64,000 bases of DNA, from contig NZ_JAFCGY010000004.1 in assembly GCF_016836705.1 (NCBI RefSeq), forward strand, positions 202,559 to 266,558. The letters run 5' to 3'. Origin of the DNA: Mesorhizobium caraganae (GTDB lineage Bacteria; Pseudomonadota; Alphaproteobacteria; Rhizobiales; Rhizobiaceae). Under the pieces are notes generated by a model, which saw only the letters and a list, made by a program, of their open reading frames with translations, did not search any database and was not told where the DNA came from. The translations under genes and the position numbers were made by a program. This document shows, one piece after another, positions 40,665 to 51,230 of the stretch (positions within the stretch are counted from its first letter, which is position 1; each line of letters starts with the position of its first letter).

Positions 40665-41558
40665 ATGACCGAAACCCTTCTCGTCACCGGCGCCTCCGGC
40701 CAGCTTGGCCGCGGCGTCATCCGCTATCTCCTGGACACGCATAAAATTCCACCGGCGCGGCTCATCGCCACCACGCGTAATCCCGAAAGCCTGGCTGATC
40801 TGGCGGCGAGCGGCGTTGTCGTCAGGGCCGCCGACTTCAACGACGCGGCCTCGCTGGAAACCGCATTCAAGGGTGCCGACAAGGTGCTGATCATTTCGAC
40901 GGGCGATCTCGATCTCAAAAGCGGCAGGCGCCTGAAGCAGCACGAAAATGCCGTCGCCGCGGCCAAAAACGCCGGCGTATCGCATTTGCTCTACACGTCG
41001 ATGCCCAATCCGGAGCCGGTATCGCCGGTCCTGTTTGCCGATGACCACTACAGCACCGAGCAGGCCATCAAGGGGAGCGGCATTCCCTATACGATCTTCC
41101 GCAACGGCTGGTACCAGGAGAACTTGTTCCTGGCACTGCCGCACGCGATCGCCTCGGGACGCTGGTATACGTCCGCCGGCGAAGGCCGCATCGCCCACGG
41201 CGCACGCGACGACATGGCAGCAGCGATTGCCGCCGGCCTTGCTTCCGGCTCGACCGACAGCAAGACCTACACCTTGACCGGCCCGCATGCCTACACCACT
41301 GCCGAGATTGCCGCGCTGGTAAGCGAGGTTACCGGCAAGCCGCTGGAAGTCATTCAGGTTCCGGATGAGGCGCTGACCGAAGGTGTAAAGGCAGCCGGCG
41401 TTCCCGAGGATTTCGCTGACGTCGTCGTGTCCTTCGACGTCAACACGCGCTCCGGCCGCATCGCCATGGTGACCGACGCGATCGAGACACTGTCAGGCCG
41501 CAAGCCGCAAACGTTGAAGCAGTTTCTCAAAGCGAACAAGGCTGCACTGGCTGGCTAG
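40665..41558 (+). CDS. NmrA/QorB-type NAD(P)H:quinone oxidoreductase-like protein
   Basis: A 297-residue Rossmann-fold protein of the atypical SDR (NmrA-like, QorB/YtfG) group. LLVTGASGQLGRGVIRYLL is the NAD(P) motif; TSMPNPEPVSPVLFADDHYSTEQAIKGSG and TIFRNGWYQEN match QorB. It lacks the usual SDR Tyr-x3-Lys dyad in standard position. Likely acts in quinone or electrophile stress under the divergent HxlR regulator. Confidence 0.87.
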   Translation: MTETLLVTGASGQLGRGVIRYLLDTHKIPPARLIATTRNPESLADLAASGVVVRAADFNDAASLETAFKGADKVLIISTGDLDLKSGRRLKQHENAVAAAKNAGVSHLLYTSMPNPEPVSPVLFADDHYSTEQAIKGSGIPYTIFRNGWYQENLFLALPHAIASGRWYTSAGEGRIAHGARDDMAAAIAAGLASGSTDSKTYTLTGPHAYTTAEIAALVSEVTGKPLEVIQVPDEALTEGVKAAGVPEDFADVVVSFDVNTRSGRIAMVTDAIETLSGRKPQTLKQFLKANKAALAG

Positions 41559-41582
41559 AACTACGCCGTAGCGCAAAACGTC

Positions 41583-41611
41583 AAAGGCCGTACCTTCGGG
41601 CACGGCCTTTT
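41583..41611 (+). terminator. rho-independent terminator between qorB-like gene and kup
   Basis: AAAGGCCGT (41583-41591) pairs perfectly with ACGGCCTTT (41602-41610) with T's continuing to 41611. The inner CC/GG extends the stem around a TTCG-like loop. It lies 25 bases after the qorB-like stop and just past the kup stop on the other strand, so it may serve both. Confidence 0.85.
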
Positions 41612-41614
41612 CTG

Positions 41615-43534
41615 TCAGATCGCCACCTGCGTGCCGATCTCGACCACGCGTCCCGTGGGGATCTGGAAATATTCCGTCGCGTCGGCCGCCGTGCGGGCGA
41701 GCCCGATGAACAGTTTGTCCTGCCACACCGGCATGCCGGAATTGGGCGAGGCCTTGAGCGAGCGCCGCGACAGGAAGAACGACGTCGTCATGATGTCGAA
41801 CTTCCAGCCCTGCTTGCGGCAGATCGCCAGCGCGCGCGGGATGTTGGGCTGTTCCATATAGCCGAAGGTCAGCGTCACCCGCATGAACAGCTCGTTGACC
41901 GTCTCCATCTTGACGCGCTCGCTGTCGGGCACCAGCGGCTGCGGCGCGGTGACCACCGAGAGGATGACGTTCTGCTCGTGCAGCACCTTGTAGTGCTTCA
42001 GGCTGTGCATCAGGGCGGTCGGCGCGCTTTGCGGATCGCTGGTCAGGAACACGGCTGTGCCGGACACCAACTGCGGTTTCTTCTTCAACAGATTGCCGGC
42101 GAGGAAATCGAGCGGGATTTCGTTGCGGCGGGTCTTGTCGAAGAGATAGCGGCTGCCGCGCACCCAGGTCCACATGGCGAGCACGATGGTGAAGGCCACC
42201 GCCAGCGAAGCCCAGCCACCCTCGAACACCTTGACGATGTTGGAGGCAAAGAAGCCGACATCGATGAAGCCGAACACAGCCGTCATTGCGACCGCTACCC
42301 ACAGCCGCCATTTCCAGATGCGCGTCATGACGACGAACAGCAGCACCGTCGTGACCAGCATGTTGCCGGTGACCGAGATGCCGTAGGCCGACGCCAGCTT
42401 GCTCGATTCGCCGAAGCCGACGACCAAGAGCATCACCACCAGCGCCAGCAGCAGATTGACGCGCGGCATATAGATCTGGCCGGACTGCCGTTCCGACGTG
42501 TGCAGGATTTCCAGGCGCGGCAGCATGTTGAGCTGCACTGCCTGCCGGGTCAGCGAGAAAGCGCCTGATATGACGGCCTGGCTGGCGATAACTGTCGCCG
42601 CCGTCGCCAGCACGACCATCGGGATCAGCGTCCAGCCTTCATTCATCTCGAAGAATGGATGGCCGACCACGCCGTTCTTGGCCAGCACGAAAGCGCCCTG
42701 CCCGGCATAGTTGAGCAACAGGCAGGGAAACACGATGGCCAGCCAGGCGAGCACGATCGGCTTGCGGCCGAAATGGCCGAGATCGGCATAAAGCGCCTCG
42801 GCGCCGGTGACGGCGAGGAAGATGGCGCCGATGGTGACGAAGGCGACGTCGGGCGAATTGATCAGGAAAGCGACGATGTAGTGCGGGCTGACCGCCCACA
42901 GGATTTCCGGATCGGCGATGATGTGGTTCAGGCCGGAAAGGCCGATGGCCAGGAACCAGACCGCGGTAATCGGGCCGAAGATCAGCGCCACGCCGCCGGT
43001 ACCAAAACGCTGTACCGAAAACAGGATCGCCAGGATGACCAGCGTCAACGGCACGACATAGGGCTGGAAGGCCGGGGTGACGACATTCATGCCTTCGACG
43101 GCCGACAGCACCGAAATCGCCGGCGTAATGACCGCATCGCCAAAAAACAGCGACGCGCCGACAATGCCGATGGCCAGGATCAGCGCCGAACGCGCCGGAA
43201 AACTGCCCCGCGCCAGCGCCATCAGTGACAGCACGCCGCCCTCGCCGCGGTTGTCGGCCCTGAGCACGAACATGATGTATTTGATGGTGACGATGATCGT
43301 CAGCGACCAGATGATGAGCGACAGCACGCCCAGAATATCGCCGCGGTCGGCGACCTCGCCGCCGGAAGACGCCACCAGTGCCTCGCGGAACGCGTAGATC
43401 GGGCTGGTGCCGATGTCGCCATAGACCACGCCGAGCGCGCCCAGCATCAGCACCTTGGTGCTATGCTGTTCGATTTCGGGATGGCTCGATTGTTCGACGG
43501 GTTCTGCCTCACTACCAGTATTGGTAAGGGCCAT
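41615..43534 (-). CDS. kup: Kup-type potassium transporter
   Basis: A 639-residue potassium uptake permease with about twelve membrane helices. [22 protein letters not shown] is the family signature, with [14 protein letters not shown] and [18 protein letters not shown] following; the hydrophilic C-terminal third is cytoplasmic. ATG 43534 with GGAG 9 bases upstream is preferred to a GTG three codons earlier. Low-affinity, proton-coupled uptake is the known role. Confidence 0.95.
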   Translation of the reverse strand: MALTNTGSEAEPVEQSSHPEIEQHSTKVLMLGALGVVYGDIGTSPIYAFREALVASSGGEVADRGDILGVLSLIIWSLTIIVTIKYIMFVLRADNRGEGGVLSLMALARGSFPARSALILAIGIVGASLFFGDAVITPAISVLSAVEGMNVVTPAFQPYVVPLTLVILAILFSVQRFGTGGVALIFGPITAVWFLAIGLSGLNHIIADPEILWAVSPHYIVAFLINSPDVAFVTIGAIFLAVTGAEALYADLGHFGRKPIVLAWLAIVFPCLLLNYAGQGAFVLAKNGVVGHPFFEMNEGWTLIPMVVLATAATVIASQAVISGAFSLTRQAVQLNMLPRLEILHTSERQSGQIYMPRVNLLLALVVMLLVVGFGESSKLASAYGISVTGNMLVTTVLLFVVMTRIWKWRLWVAVAMTAVFGFIDVGFFASNIVKVFEGGWASLAVAFTIVLAMWTWVRGSRYLFDKTRRNEIPLDFLAGNLLKKKPQLVSGTAVFLTSDPQSAPTALMHSLKHYKVLHEQNVILSVVTAPQPLVPDSERVKMETVNELFMRVTLTFGYMEQPNIPRALAICRKQGWKFDIMTTSFFLSRRSLKASPNSGMPVWQDKLFIGLARTAADATEYFQIPTGRVVEIGTQVAI

Positions 43535-43637
43535 GGACGACACTCCGATAAGCGGGCGGTGCTCTACGCTTGCTGCGATGCAATATCAAGTGCCCTGAGG
43601 TAATGGCTGCCATGCCGTAACGCCAGGGGGTTTGCCT

Positions 43638-44378
43638 CTACCACCCGCAAGCCTTCAGAAAACGCCCCACCGTGCCGGCCATGCCATACTCCAACGCATC
43701 GGCTGTCAACCCATGCCCTATCGACACTTCGGCCAATGCCGGGATGCGCCTTGCCAACGCCGGCAGGTTGTTCACCACCAGATCGTGCCCGGCATTGACC
43801 TGAAGCCCCGCGGCGAGTGCCGCGTCAGCGGTTTTTCCCAATCTTTCCAGTTCCTTCTGCGCCTTGGCGGAATCGGAATAGCAGCTGCCGTAGGGCCCGG
43901 TATAGAGCTCGACCCGGTCCGCGCCGGTATCGCGCGCGGCGGCGACGCCGTCGGGGTCCGGATCGGAAAACAGTGACACGCGAAAGCCCCCCTTTTTCAG
44001 GCGCTTGACGATCGGATTGAGGAACGCGGCCTCGGCAGCAAAGTTCCAGCCATGGTCCGAGGTCGCCTGCGCCGGATCGTCGGGCACCAGGGTCACCTGT
44101 TCCGGCTGGTGCTTTTCCACAAGCGCCAAAAAATCCTGCGTCGGATAACCTTCGATGTTGAATTCCGCCTTGGGAAACTCGTCGTCGATCAGCGCCCGGA
44201 TCTCCGGCAGGTCGGAATGCCTGGTGTGGCGCTCGTCGGGCCGCGGATGCACCGTCAGCCCGTGCGCGCCGGCGGCAAGCGCCAGGCGGCCGAGCCCGGT
44301 GACGCTCGGCCATGGCAGATCGCGGCGGTTGCGCAGCATGGCGATGGCGTTGAGATTGACGGAAAGTTTTGCGGGCAT
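43638..44378 (-). CDS. pdxJ: pyridoxine 5'-phosphate synthase
   Basis: A 246-residue TIM-barrel enzyme making pyridoxine 5'-phosphate from 3-amino-2-oxopropyl phosphate and deoxyxylulose 5-phosphate. [27 protein letters not shown] (active-site His) and [15 protein letters not shown] plus [12 protein letters not shown] are conserved PdxJ motifs. Monocistronic here. Confidence 0.96.
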   Translation of the reverse strand: MPAKLSVNLNAIAMLRNRRDLPWPSVTGLGRLALAAGAHGLTVHPRPDERHTRHSDLPEIRALIDDEFPKAEFNIEGYPTQDFLALVEKHQPEQVTLVPDDPAQATSDHGWNFAAEAAFLNPIVKRLKKGGFRVSLFSDPDPDGVAAARDTGADRVELYTGPYGSCYSDSAKAQKELERLGKTADAALAAGLQVNAGHDLVVNNLPALARRIPALAEVSIGHGLTADALEYGMAGTVGRFLKACGW

Positions 44379-44490
44379 GGCGTGAGGTCCGGCTGTTTGT
44401 GCAGCGCATCTATACTGCCTTTGACGGGAACAGACAGGGGGTTTCGGGTGTTCCAGTCATGACATCTGCTCGCAGAGGGAGGCCCAGCCA

Positions 44491-44910
44491 ATGAATTTTC
44501 TCCAATCCGTGCCGGCGATCCGCCGTATCGAAACCGACCGTGAGGATCTTTTCGCCATCGACGTTGTCGGCCATATCTCGGCGGCAGACGGTGAAAATCT
44601 GTTTGGATTGCTGGAGGCCGCCTACGCGCTTCACCCGCGAATCGACGTGTTGATGCGGCTGGTCGATCACGAGGGCGTCGACTGGGCGGATGTCGCCGAC
44701 GAGACGTTGAAACAGGGCACGGTGCACGCCCTGGAGCATATCGCCCGCTGCGCGACGATCGGCGAGCCGAACTGGATAGCGGATGCGCAGAGCTTCCTCC
44801 CCGCTGCATCTCCCATCGAGTTCAGGCACTTCAAGGCCGAGGACGAAGCGGACGCCTGGCAATGGCTGGGCGCGACGCCACTCAGCCCTGCTACGCCAAC
44901 TGCTACCTGA
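44491..44910 (+). CDS. SpoIIAA-like (STAS-type) protein
   Basis: A 139-residue protein of the SpoIIAA-like family: an alpha/beta domain with DLFAIDVVGHISAADGENLFGLLEAAYA, then DVLMRLVDHEGVDW and EWIADAQSFL-like C-terminal features. Family members bind lipids or act as small regulatory modules; role here unknown. GAGGGAGGCCC precedes the ATG. Confidence 0.75.
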   Translation: MNFLQSVPAIRRIETDREDLFAIDVVGHISAADGENLFGLLEAAYALHPRIDVLMRLVDHEGVDWADVADETLKQGTVHALEHIARCATIGEPNWIADAQSFLPAASPIEFRHFKAEDEADAWQWLGATPLSPATPTAT

Positions 44911-44916
44911 CGCCAG

Positions 44917-46044
44917 CTATCTAACGATGGTCAGCCGCTCTGCCGCTCGTGTGATGGCCGTATAAAGCCAGCGCTGGCGGGTTTCCTTGAACGCCCAGCT
45001 CTCGTCGAACAGCACGACGTCGTTCCACTGCGAGCCCTGCGCCTTGTGCACGGTCAGCGCATAGCCATAATCGAAATCGTCAAAGCGCTTCTTCTGCTGC
45101 CAGGGGATATCAGCGTCCGGATCCTCGAACGCCGACTTGAGCAGCTTGATCTTGGCGACGCCGCGGTCGGGATCGTCTTCTTCGGGCGAGACCAGAAGAT
45201 TGATGCCGGGCTTCACCGTCTCGCGCGACGAGGTCATCACCTTCCACAGCGAGCCGTTGAGAAGACCCTTGGCGGGGTCGTTGCGCAGGCAGACCAGCTT
45301 GTCGCCGGCTTGCGGATAATCGGCATTGAAACCCTTCAGCTCGCGCAGGCGCTGGTTGTAGCGGCGGCGCGTGCGGTTGGTGCCGACCAGCACCTGGTCC
45401 GCCTTCAGCACCAGCTCCTGGGTGACATCCTCCTTGCCGATAACCTGCGCGGTGCCGTAATCGCCGCGCATGAACTCGCGGCCCTCGCGCACGTCGAGCG
45501 CCAGCTGGATGATTGGATTGTCGCGTGCCTGACGGTGGATTTCGGTCAAGAGCACATCCGGCTCGTGCTCGGTGAAGAAGCCGCCGCCCGATATCGGCGG
45601 CAGCTGCGCCGGATCGCCAAGCACCAGGATCGGTGTGCCGAAACTCATGAGATCGCGGCCGAGCTGCTCGTCGACCATCGAGCATTCGTCGATGACGACC
45701 AGCTTGGCGCGCGAGATCGGGCTTTGCCGGTTGAGCGAAAAGGTCGGCGACATCGAGGTCTTGCCGGTCACCTCGTCGGCAACCGATTCCTCGCCTTTCG
45801 GCCGGTAGATCAGCGAATGGATGGTGCGGGCATTGACCGCCCCTTTGGAGCGCAGCACTTGCGCAGCCTTGCCGGTGAAGGCGGCGAACTGCACCTGCCC
45901 ATCGACATGCTCGGCAAAATAGCGTGCCAGCGTCGTCTTGCCGGTGCCGGCATAGCCGAACAGCCGGAAGATCTGCGGCCGGCCCTCCTTGAGCCAGCGC
46001 GCCACCGCCTTTAACGCCTCATCCTGTTGGGGAGAGAATTCCAT
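44917..46044 (-). CDS. RecD-like ATP-dependent DNA helicase
   Basis: A 375-residue superfamily 1 helicase of the RecD/TraA type. Walker A FGYAGTGKTTLAR near residue 30, Walker B LVVIDECSMVDEQL, LGDPAQLPPI (motif III), and the C-terminal YALTVHKAQGSQWNDVV and YTAITRAAERL (motifs V and VI) are intact. It lacks the N-terminal domain of RecBCD RecD. Stand-alone; partner unknown. It converges with the SpoIIAA-like gene. Confidence 0.88.
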   Translation of the reverse strand: MEFSPQQDEALKAVARWLKEGRPQIFRLFGYAGTGKTTLARYFAEHVDGQVQFAAFTGKAAQVLRSKGAVNARTIHSLIYRPKGEESVADEVTGKTSMSPTFSLNRQSPISRAKLVVIDECSMVDEQLGRDLMSFGTPILVLGDPAQLPPISGGGFFTEHEPDVLLTEIHRQARDNPIIQLALDVREGREFMRGDYGTAQVIGKEDVTQELVLKADQVLVGTNRTRRRYNQRLRELKGFNADYPQAGDKLVCLRNDPAKGLLNGSLWKVMTSSRETVKPGINLLVSPEEDDPDRGVAKIKLLKSAFEDPDADIPWQQKKRFDDFDYGYALTVHKAQGSQWNDVVLFDESWAFKETRQRWLYTAITRAAERLTIVR

Positions 46045-46189
46045 CAGCTGGAGAGACCGGATTCGCAAGGGAAAGACAAGGCCGTCACCATCAATGCCTT
46101 CGGACGCAAGCTATCAGGCTTGAACTGGAACATAAAGGGAACAAACATAGAGGAGCCGGGTAGTCGCCTCACATAAGGACATACCGTCA

Positions 46190-46369
46190 GCGCTGCCCCT
46201 TATTGCCCTGCCGGGCATTTCTCCCCGTATAGTGACGGGGAGAAAAAGGCTGGCCGCAGCCTCGGCGCCATCATGAGATGCTGGAGATTAGCGAAACCGG
46301 CGATGACAGCGCCCCTCTCCCCGTCACTATACGGGGAGAGGATGCCGGCAGGCAGGTGAGGGGCAGCGC
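46190..46369. repeat. palindromic repeat element
   Basis: Outer arms GCGCTGCCCCT (46190-46200) and AGGGGCAGCGC (46359-46369) are perfect; each is followed inward by CCTGCCGGCA-type sequence and an inner hairpin CTCCCCGTATAGTGACGGGGAG or its inverse. It fills the 364-base gap between the RecD-like gene and the nitrile hydratase genes, in which no gene is seen. It shares its inner hairpin and GCCGGCAGG with the repeat at 18171-18306. Confidence 0.92.
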
Positions 46370-46408
46370 AAACGCCGCAAAGACTTCATCCCTTGTCGAA
46401 AGACGAGC

Positions 46409-46753
46409 CTAGTCGACTTGTCCCGGGTCATTTTCCAGGAGGATAGGCTTGCCATGCGGCGTCGCATGCGCGGCGCGCTCCCAGGCGGCGGCGAGTGTGT
46501 CGACATCGCTTTTTCCTGCGACGCCCTTGGCCGCCAGCAGTTTCTCCAGCGCCGCCAGCCAATGCTCGTAATAATCGTGACCGTCGCTTGCAGCGCTCGG
46601 CTTCTTCACCTCAGCCGACAGCGCGTCGGCCCATTCGCTCCACGAAAACAGGCCCCTCTCGTGCAGCGCCACCGTCATGGCGAAGGCTTCGGCCTGCCAA
46701 GGCTCGGAAAACACCGGCTCGTCGAACGGCAATGCGCTCTCATGCCGGCTCAA
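46409..46753 (-). CDS. nitrile hydratase accessory (activator) protein
   Basis: A 114-residue protein homologous to the N-terminal half of nitrile hydratase beta (EPWQAEAFAMTVALHERGLFSWSEWADAL, DYYEHWLAALEKLLAAKG). Such proteins are the self-subunit-swapping chaperones that load cobalt into the alpha subunit. The proposed start is TTG (46753, giving [14 protein letters not shown]) with GGGAG nine bases upstream; an ATG at 46771 is an alternative. It overlaps the end of nthB by 14 bases. Confidence 0.85.
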   Translation of the reverse strand: MSRHESALPFDEPVFSEPWQAEAFAMTVALHERGLFSWSEWADALSAEVKKPSAASDGHDYYEHWLAALEKLLAAKGVAGKSDVDTLAAAWERAAHATPHGKPILLENDPGQVD

Positions 46754-47399
46754 GATAGCTCTCCCAGGCATCGATCGAGACGGTGAGCGTCGGGTCGGCG
46801 CCCTCGCCCCAGATCTCAGGGCCATTGAAGACGACGGTATAGACCCATTGCGGGTTTTCGCCCTTGCCATGCGCGTTGCTGTCGGGGAAGACAAAACCGT
46901 CGCGCACAGCCTCGATCACGCCCTGCTTGTCGCGCGCATACCGCGGTAGGCGCGTATGGCCGGTGGGACTGAAATTCTTTGTCCGCACAGGATCGCCCGC
47001 TTTGAACCGCGCCGGTGTCGCAACCGGCCGGTCGCAAGGGCCGCCCTTGGCCAGCACAGCCGGGACGTTTTCTGCCTTCAGCACCCTTTTGGGCGTTGCT
47101 GCCGGATCGACAGCCCGGCCCTCGGCCAGATCGCGCTCACTGATAAAGCCGTGGCGCTTCAACAGCTCCTCCAACGCCTTGATCCAGATCTGGTAGTAGC
47201 TCGACGCATAATAATCGGCGGGATGCAGCGATTCCCGCGCATGCCTGCTCTCATCGATGTTCCAGGCGCCCATGGCGCCGGCCGTCAGCGTCACGCCAAG
47301 CGCCCGCCTTTCCCATGCGGCATGGAAATAAGGCTCATCTTTCTCGGGCGCGACCGGCCCGAAGCCCATCTGCCCGCCGAGATCCTGCGGCCCGTTCAT
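46740..47399 (-). CDS. nthB: nitrile hydratase subunit beta
   Basis: A 219-residue beta subunit, N-terminal NHase_beta helical domain ([34 protein letters not shown]) and C-terminal SH3-like barrel ([47 protein letters not shown]). ATG 47399 overlaps the nthA stop by four bases. Converts nitriles to amides together with NthA. Confidence 0.95.
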   Translation of the reverse strand: MNGPQDLGGQMGFGPVAPEKDEPYFHAAWERRALGVTLTAGAMGAWNIDESRHARESLHPADYYASSYYQIWIKALEELLKRHGFISERDLAEGRAVDPAATPKRVLKAENVPAVLAKGGPCDRPVATPARFKAGDPVRTKNFSPTGHTRLPRYARDKQGVIEAVRDGFVFPDSNAHGKGENPQWVYTVVFNGPEIWGEGADPTLTVSIDAWESYLEPA

Positions 47400-48001
47400 G
47401 CCGGCACCGTTGCAACCGCCGTGCCGATCATCGCGTCGCGGCTGACCAGTTCGGCCAGTTGCTCCTCGCTCCAGCCCTCGGTATTTTGCGGCCGCATCGG
47501 CACCACGAGATAGCGCAGCTCGGCGGTCGAATCCCAGACGCGGATCTTTTTCTCCGCCGACAAGGTCAGGCCGAATTCCTCCAGCACGCCGCGCGGATCG
47601 ATCACCGCGCGGGAGCGGTAAGGCGGCGCCTTGTACCAGACCGGCGGCAGGCCAAGCACCGACCACGGATAGCAGGAGCACAGCGTACAGACGACGAGGT
47701 TATGCGTCTCCTCCGTGTTGAACACCGCCTGCATGTGTTCGCCCTGCCGGCCGGTGTAACTCAGCGAGGCGATCGCCTCCGTCGCATCGCGCCTCAGCCA
47801 GTCGGCATAGGCCGGATCGCTCCAGGCTTTCGCCACAACCCTGGCGCCATTACGCGGCCCGATCTTGGTCTCATAGGTGTCGACGATGACATCGATCGCC
47901 GCCGGATCGATCAGGCCTTTTTCAGTGAGGATGGTTTCCAGCGCGCGCACCCGCGCCGCAAATGGGTCGAACTCGTTGTCGTGGTCATGATCGTGGGACA
48001 T
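47396..48001 (-). CDS. nthA: nitrile hydratase subunit alpha, cobalt type
   Basis: A 201-residue alpha subunit. The metal claw is Cys105-Thr-Leu-Cys108-Ser-Cys110 ([10 protein letters not shown]); Thr at the second position marks the cobalt-type, while iron enzymes have Ser. A His/Asp-rich N-terminus ([10 protein letters not shown]) could bind metal. First gene of an nthA-nthB-accessory operon. No amidase or nitrile-inducible regulator is adjacent. Confidence 0.96.
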   Translation of the reverse strand: MSHDHDHDNEFDPFAARVRALETILTEKGLIDPAAIDVIVDTYETKIGPRNGARVVAKAWSDPAYADWLRRDATEAIASLSYTGRQGEHMQAVFNTEETHNLVVCTLCSCYPWSVLGLPPVWYKAPPYRSRAVIDPRGVLEEFGLTLSAEKKIRVWDSTAELRYLVVPMRPQNTEGWSEEQLAELVSRDAMIGTAVATVPA

Positions 48002-48065
48002 GACCGCAGATTAGGATTGCCGGAACGACTCGGCAAGCATGACAGCTTGGGCCACGGGCCGCTGC

Positions 48066-51000
48066 CTATTCGGCGGCGGCCTTTTGCGGTTCGACAAGCC
48101 GGTCCTCGGGGCCGAACAGCGAGCCTTGCTCGCCGCTCTCGACAGCATGCAGCGCCGGCCGGCTCTTTTTCGAGGAGAAGAAGCTCATCAGCCAGCCGGA
48201 GAAATTCTCGAAATAGACGTAGATCACCGGCGTGACGAACAACGTCAGCGCCTGCGAAGCGAGCAGACCGCCGACAACGGCGACGCCGAGCGGCTGGCGC
48301 AGTTCAGCACTGGCGCCGGTGCCGAGCGCGATCGGGAACGTGCCCATCAATGCTGCCAGCGTCGTCATCATGATCGGCCTGAACCGCATCAGGCACGCCT
48401 TGTGGATGGACTCCTTCGCCGACATGCCGTCTCGTCGCAGTTCCAGCGCGACGTCGACCATCATGATGCCGTTCTTCTTGACGATGCCGATCAGCATCAG
48501 GATGCCGATTACCGCGATGACGGACAGGTCCATGCCGGCAAAGCGCAGCGCCACCACTGCGCCGAGCACCGCCGAAGGCAGGCCGGTCAGAATCGTCAGC
48601 GGATGGATGAAGCTCTCATAGAGGATGCCGAGCACGATATAGATGGTCAGGATGGCGCCACCGATCAGCAGGCCCTGGTTGGCCAGCGAATCCTGGAAGG
48701 TCTTGGCGGTGCCGGCGAAGCTGGTCGAGATCGCCTTCGGCATGCCGATCTGCTCCTTCAGCGCGTCGATGCGGGCCGTGCTGTCGCCGAGCGCCACGCC
48801 TTGCGGCAGATTGTAGGAGATGGTCACGGCCGGAAGCTGGCCGAGCTGGTTGACCGTCAAGGCGCCGGCCGTGCGGTCGACGCGGGCAAAGGCGCCGAGC
48901 GGCACCAGGCTGCCGCTCGCCGTCCTCATCTGGATGGCGAGCATGCGCTCCGGCGACCATTCGATGTTGGGATCGAGCTCGGTGATGACTTCGTAGCTGT
49001 CGGCCGAACCGAAGATTGTCGAAACCTGGTCGGTGCCGAACCCGCCATAGAGGGCAGTGCGCAGCGTGTCGGTATCGATGCCCAGCTGGGCGGCCTTGTC
49101 CCGGTCGACCACCAGCGATGCCTGCAGGGCATTGTTCTGCAGGTCGCTGGTGACGTCGGTGAAATTCGCATGGTCGGCCGCCATCGCGTCATTCAGCTTC
49201 TGCGCCCAGATGTCGGTCTGGCCGGTATCCAGGCCTTGCACGACCAGCTGGTAGGCGCTGGCTGACGAGCGCGAACCGAGCCGCAGGTTCTGCACCGGCT
49301 GCATGTAGGTTTCGATACCAGGCACGCCGGCCAGTTGCCGCCTTAGATCCGCAAGCACCTTCTCGATATCGGGACGCTGATCCTTGCCCTTGAGCTGGAC
49401 GAAAAGCTGCCCCTGGTTGAGCGCATTGCTGCCGCTGCCCGCGGACCATGCCACATGATCGACATAGGGCGAATGCGAGAAGACACTGGCCACCTGCCCC
49501 TGCAGCTTTGACATGGCGTCGAACGAGATGTCCTGGCGCGCGATCGTCGTCACCGATATCTGGCCGATATCCTCCTGCGGGAAGAAGCCCTTCGGCGACA
49601 CCTCGATCAGCCACACCGACCCTGCCGCGGTTCCGATGAAGACGAGGAACACCAGGAAAGTGTGGCGCAGGCAGAAGGTTAGAAGCCGGTCATAGCCGCG
49701 TGTGACGACGTCCTGCTTGTGGCCGGGGCCATGCTTGTCGCGGTCGGCCTTCGTCACCGACAGCAGCCGCGAGCACAGCATCGGCGTCAGCGTCAGCGAC
49801 ACGAACATCGACGCCAGGATGGCAACCGTCACCACCACGGCGAACTCGTTGAAGATGCGGCCGATGACGCCACCCATCAAAAGCACGGGGATGAACACCG
49901 CCACCAGCGAGATCGAGATCGAGATGATGGTGAAGCCGATCTCGCGTGCGCCTTTCAGCGATGCGTCAAAGGCCGACAGCCCATCCTCCTCCATGTGGCG
50001 GAAGATGTTCTCCAGCATGACGATGGCGTCGTCGACGACGAGGCCGACGGCAAGCGTCAGGCCCATCAGCGATATGTTGTCGATGGAAAAGCCGAACAGG
50101 AACATCGCGCCGAGCGTAGCGATCAGCGAGATCGGCACCGCCACGGCCGGGATGATGGTTGCCGTCACCCGGCGCAGGAAGACGAAGATCACCATCACCA
50201 CCAAAGCGATGGTCAGAAGCAGCGTGAACTGCACGTCGTCGACGGCCTGGCGGATCGAGGTCGAACGGTCGTTGAGCAGCTTGATCTGGGCGGCGGCCGG
50301 CATTTGGTCCTGGAAGGACGGCAGCATCGCCTTGACCTTGTCGACGACGTCGACAGTGTTGGCGTCGGGCTGGCGCTGCACGGCCATGATGATCGCGCGC
50401 GTACCGTCGTACCAGCTCGCCGTCGTCGTGGTCTGCACCGAATCGACGACGCGGGTCACCTCGCCCAGCCGCACCGGGTGGCCATCCTTGGTGGCGATGA
50501 TGAGGTTGGCGAAGCCTGCGGCGTTGGTGAGCTGCGTGTTGGCGGTGATGGTCAGCTGCTGCTTGTCGTTCTGCAGGACGCCGAGCGGCGTGTTGCTGTT
50601 GGCCGACGCGATCGCCGTCTGCAGCTGGTCGATCGAGATGCCGCGCGCGGCAAGTGCCGTCGGATCGATCTGGATGCGCACGGCGTATTTTTGCTGGCCG
50701 TAGATCGAGACCTGCGCCACCCCGTCGATGGTCGACAGCGAGGGCGAGATGACGTTTTCGGCGAAGGCATCGAGATCGGTCAACGGAACCGTATCGCTGA
50801 CCAGCGACATCAAGAGGATCGGCGCATCGGCCGGATTGACCTTGCGATAGCTCGGCGGCGACGTCATCTCCGGCGGCAGCGATTTCTGCGTACGCGCGAT
50901 CGCCGCCTGCACGTCGGCGGCGGCCGCGTCGATGTCGCGGTTGAGCACGAACTGGATGGCGATCGAGGTCTGGCCGAGCGAGTTGGAGGTCGAGATCGAA

Positions 51001-51230
51001 TCGATGCCGGCAATGGTCGCGAACTGCTTGATCAGCGGCGTCGCCACCGAGGTCGCCATGGTTTCGGGCGAAGCGCCGGGCAGCGACGCCGAGACGTTGA
51101 CGACCGGAAATTCAGCACTTGGCAGTGCCGCCACCGGCAGGAACTTGTAGGCAAACAGCCCGCCCAGCACGAGGGCGAACGACATCAGCAGCGTGGCGAC
51201 GGGCCTGCGTATGCAGAATTCGGAAATCAT
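48066..51230 (-). CDS. RND-family efflux transporter permease
   Basis: A 1054-residue inner-membrane pump of the HAE1 (AcrB/MexF/MdtB-like) group with twelve predicted membrane helices and two large periplasmic loops. GLVVDDAIVMLENIFRH near residue 400 holds the proton-relay Asp pair, and the second half has a matching GILMLIGIVKKNGIMMVD segment. ATGA overlap with the adaptor gene upstream. No outer-membrane factor follows. Substrates unknown, probably lipophilic drugs. Confidence 0.95.
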   Translation of the reverse strand: MISEFCIRRPVATLLMSFALVLGGLFAYKFLPVAALPSAEFPVVNVSASLPGASPETMATSVATPLIKQFATIAGIDSISTSNSLGQTSIAIQFVLNRDIDAAAADVQAAIARTQKSLPPEMTSPPSYRKVNPADAPILLMSLVSDTVPLTDLDAFAENVISPSLSTIDGVAQVSIYGQQKYAVRIQIDPTALAARGISIDQLQTAIASANSNTPLGVLQNDKQQLTITANTQLTNAAGFANLIIATKDGHPVRLGEVTRVVDSVQTTTTASWYDGTRAIIMAVQRQPDANTVDVVDKVKAMLPSFQDQMPAAAQIKLLNDRSTSIRQAVDDVQFTLLLTIALVVMVIFVFLRRVTATIIPAVAVPISLIATLGAMFLFGFSIDNISLMGLTLAVGLVVDDAIVMLENIFRHMEEDGLSAFDASLKGAREIGFTIISISISLVAVFIPVLLMGGVIGRIFNEFAVVVTVAILASMFVSLTLTPMLCSRLLSVTKADRDKHGPGHKQDVVTRGYDRLLTFCLRHTFLVFLVFIGTAAGSVWLIEVSPKGFFPQEDIGQISVTTIARQDISFDAMSKLQGQVASVFSHSPYVDHVAWSAGSGSNALNQGQLFVQLKGKDQRPDIEKVLADLRRQLAGVPGIETYMQPVQNLRLGSRSSASAYQLVVQGLDTGQTDIWAQKLNDAMAADHANFTDVTSDLQNNALQASLVVDRDKAAQLGIDTDTLRTALYGGFGTDQVSTIFGSADSYEVITELDPNIEWSPERMLAIQMRTASGSLVPLGAFARVDRTAGALTVNQLGQLPAVTISYNLPQGVALGDSTARIDALKEQIGMPKAISTSFAGTAKTFQDSLANQGLLIGGAILTIYIVLGILYESFIHPLTILTGLPSAVLGAVVALRFAGMDLSVIAVIGILMLIGIVKKNGIMMVDVALELRRDGMSAKESIHKACLMRFRPIMMTTLAALMGTFPIALGTGASAELRQPLGVAVVGGLLASQALTLFVTPVIYVYFENFSGWLMSFFSSKKSRPALHAVESGEQGSLFGPEDRLVEPQKAAAE

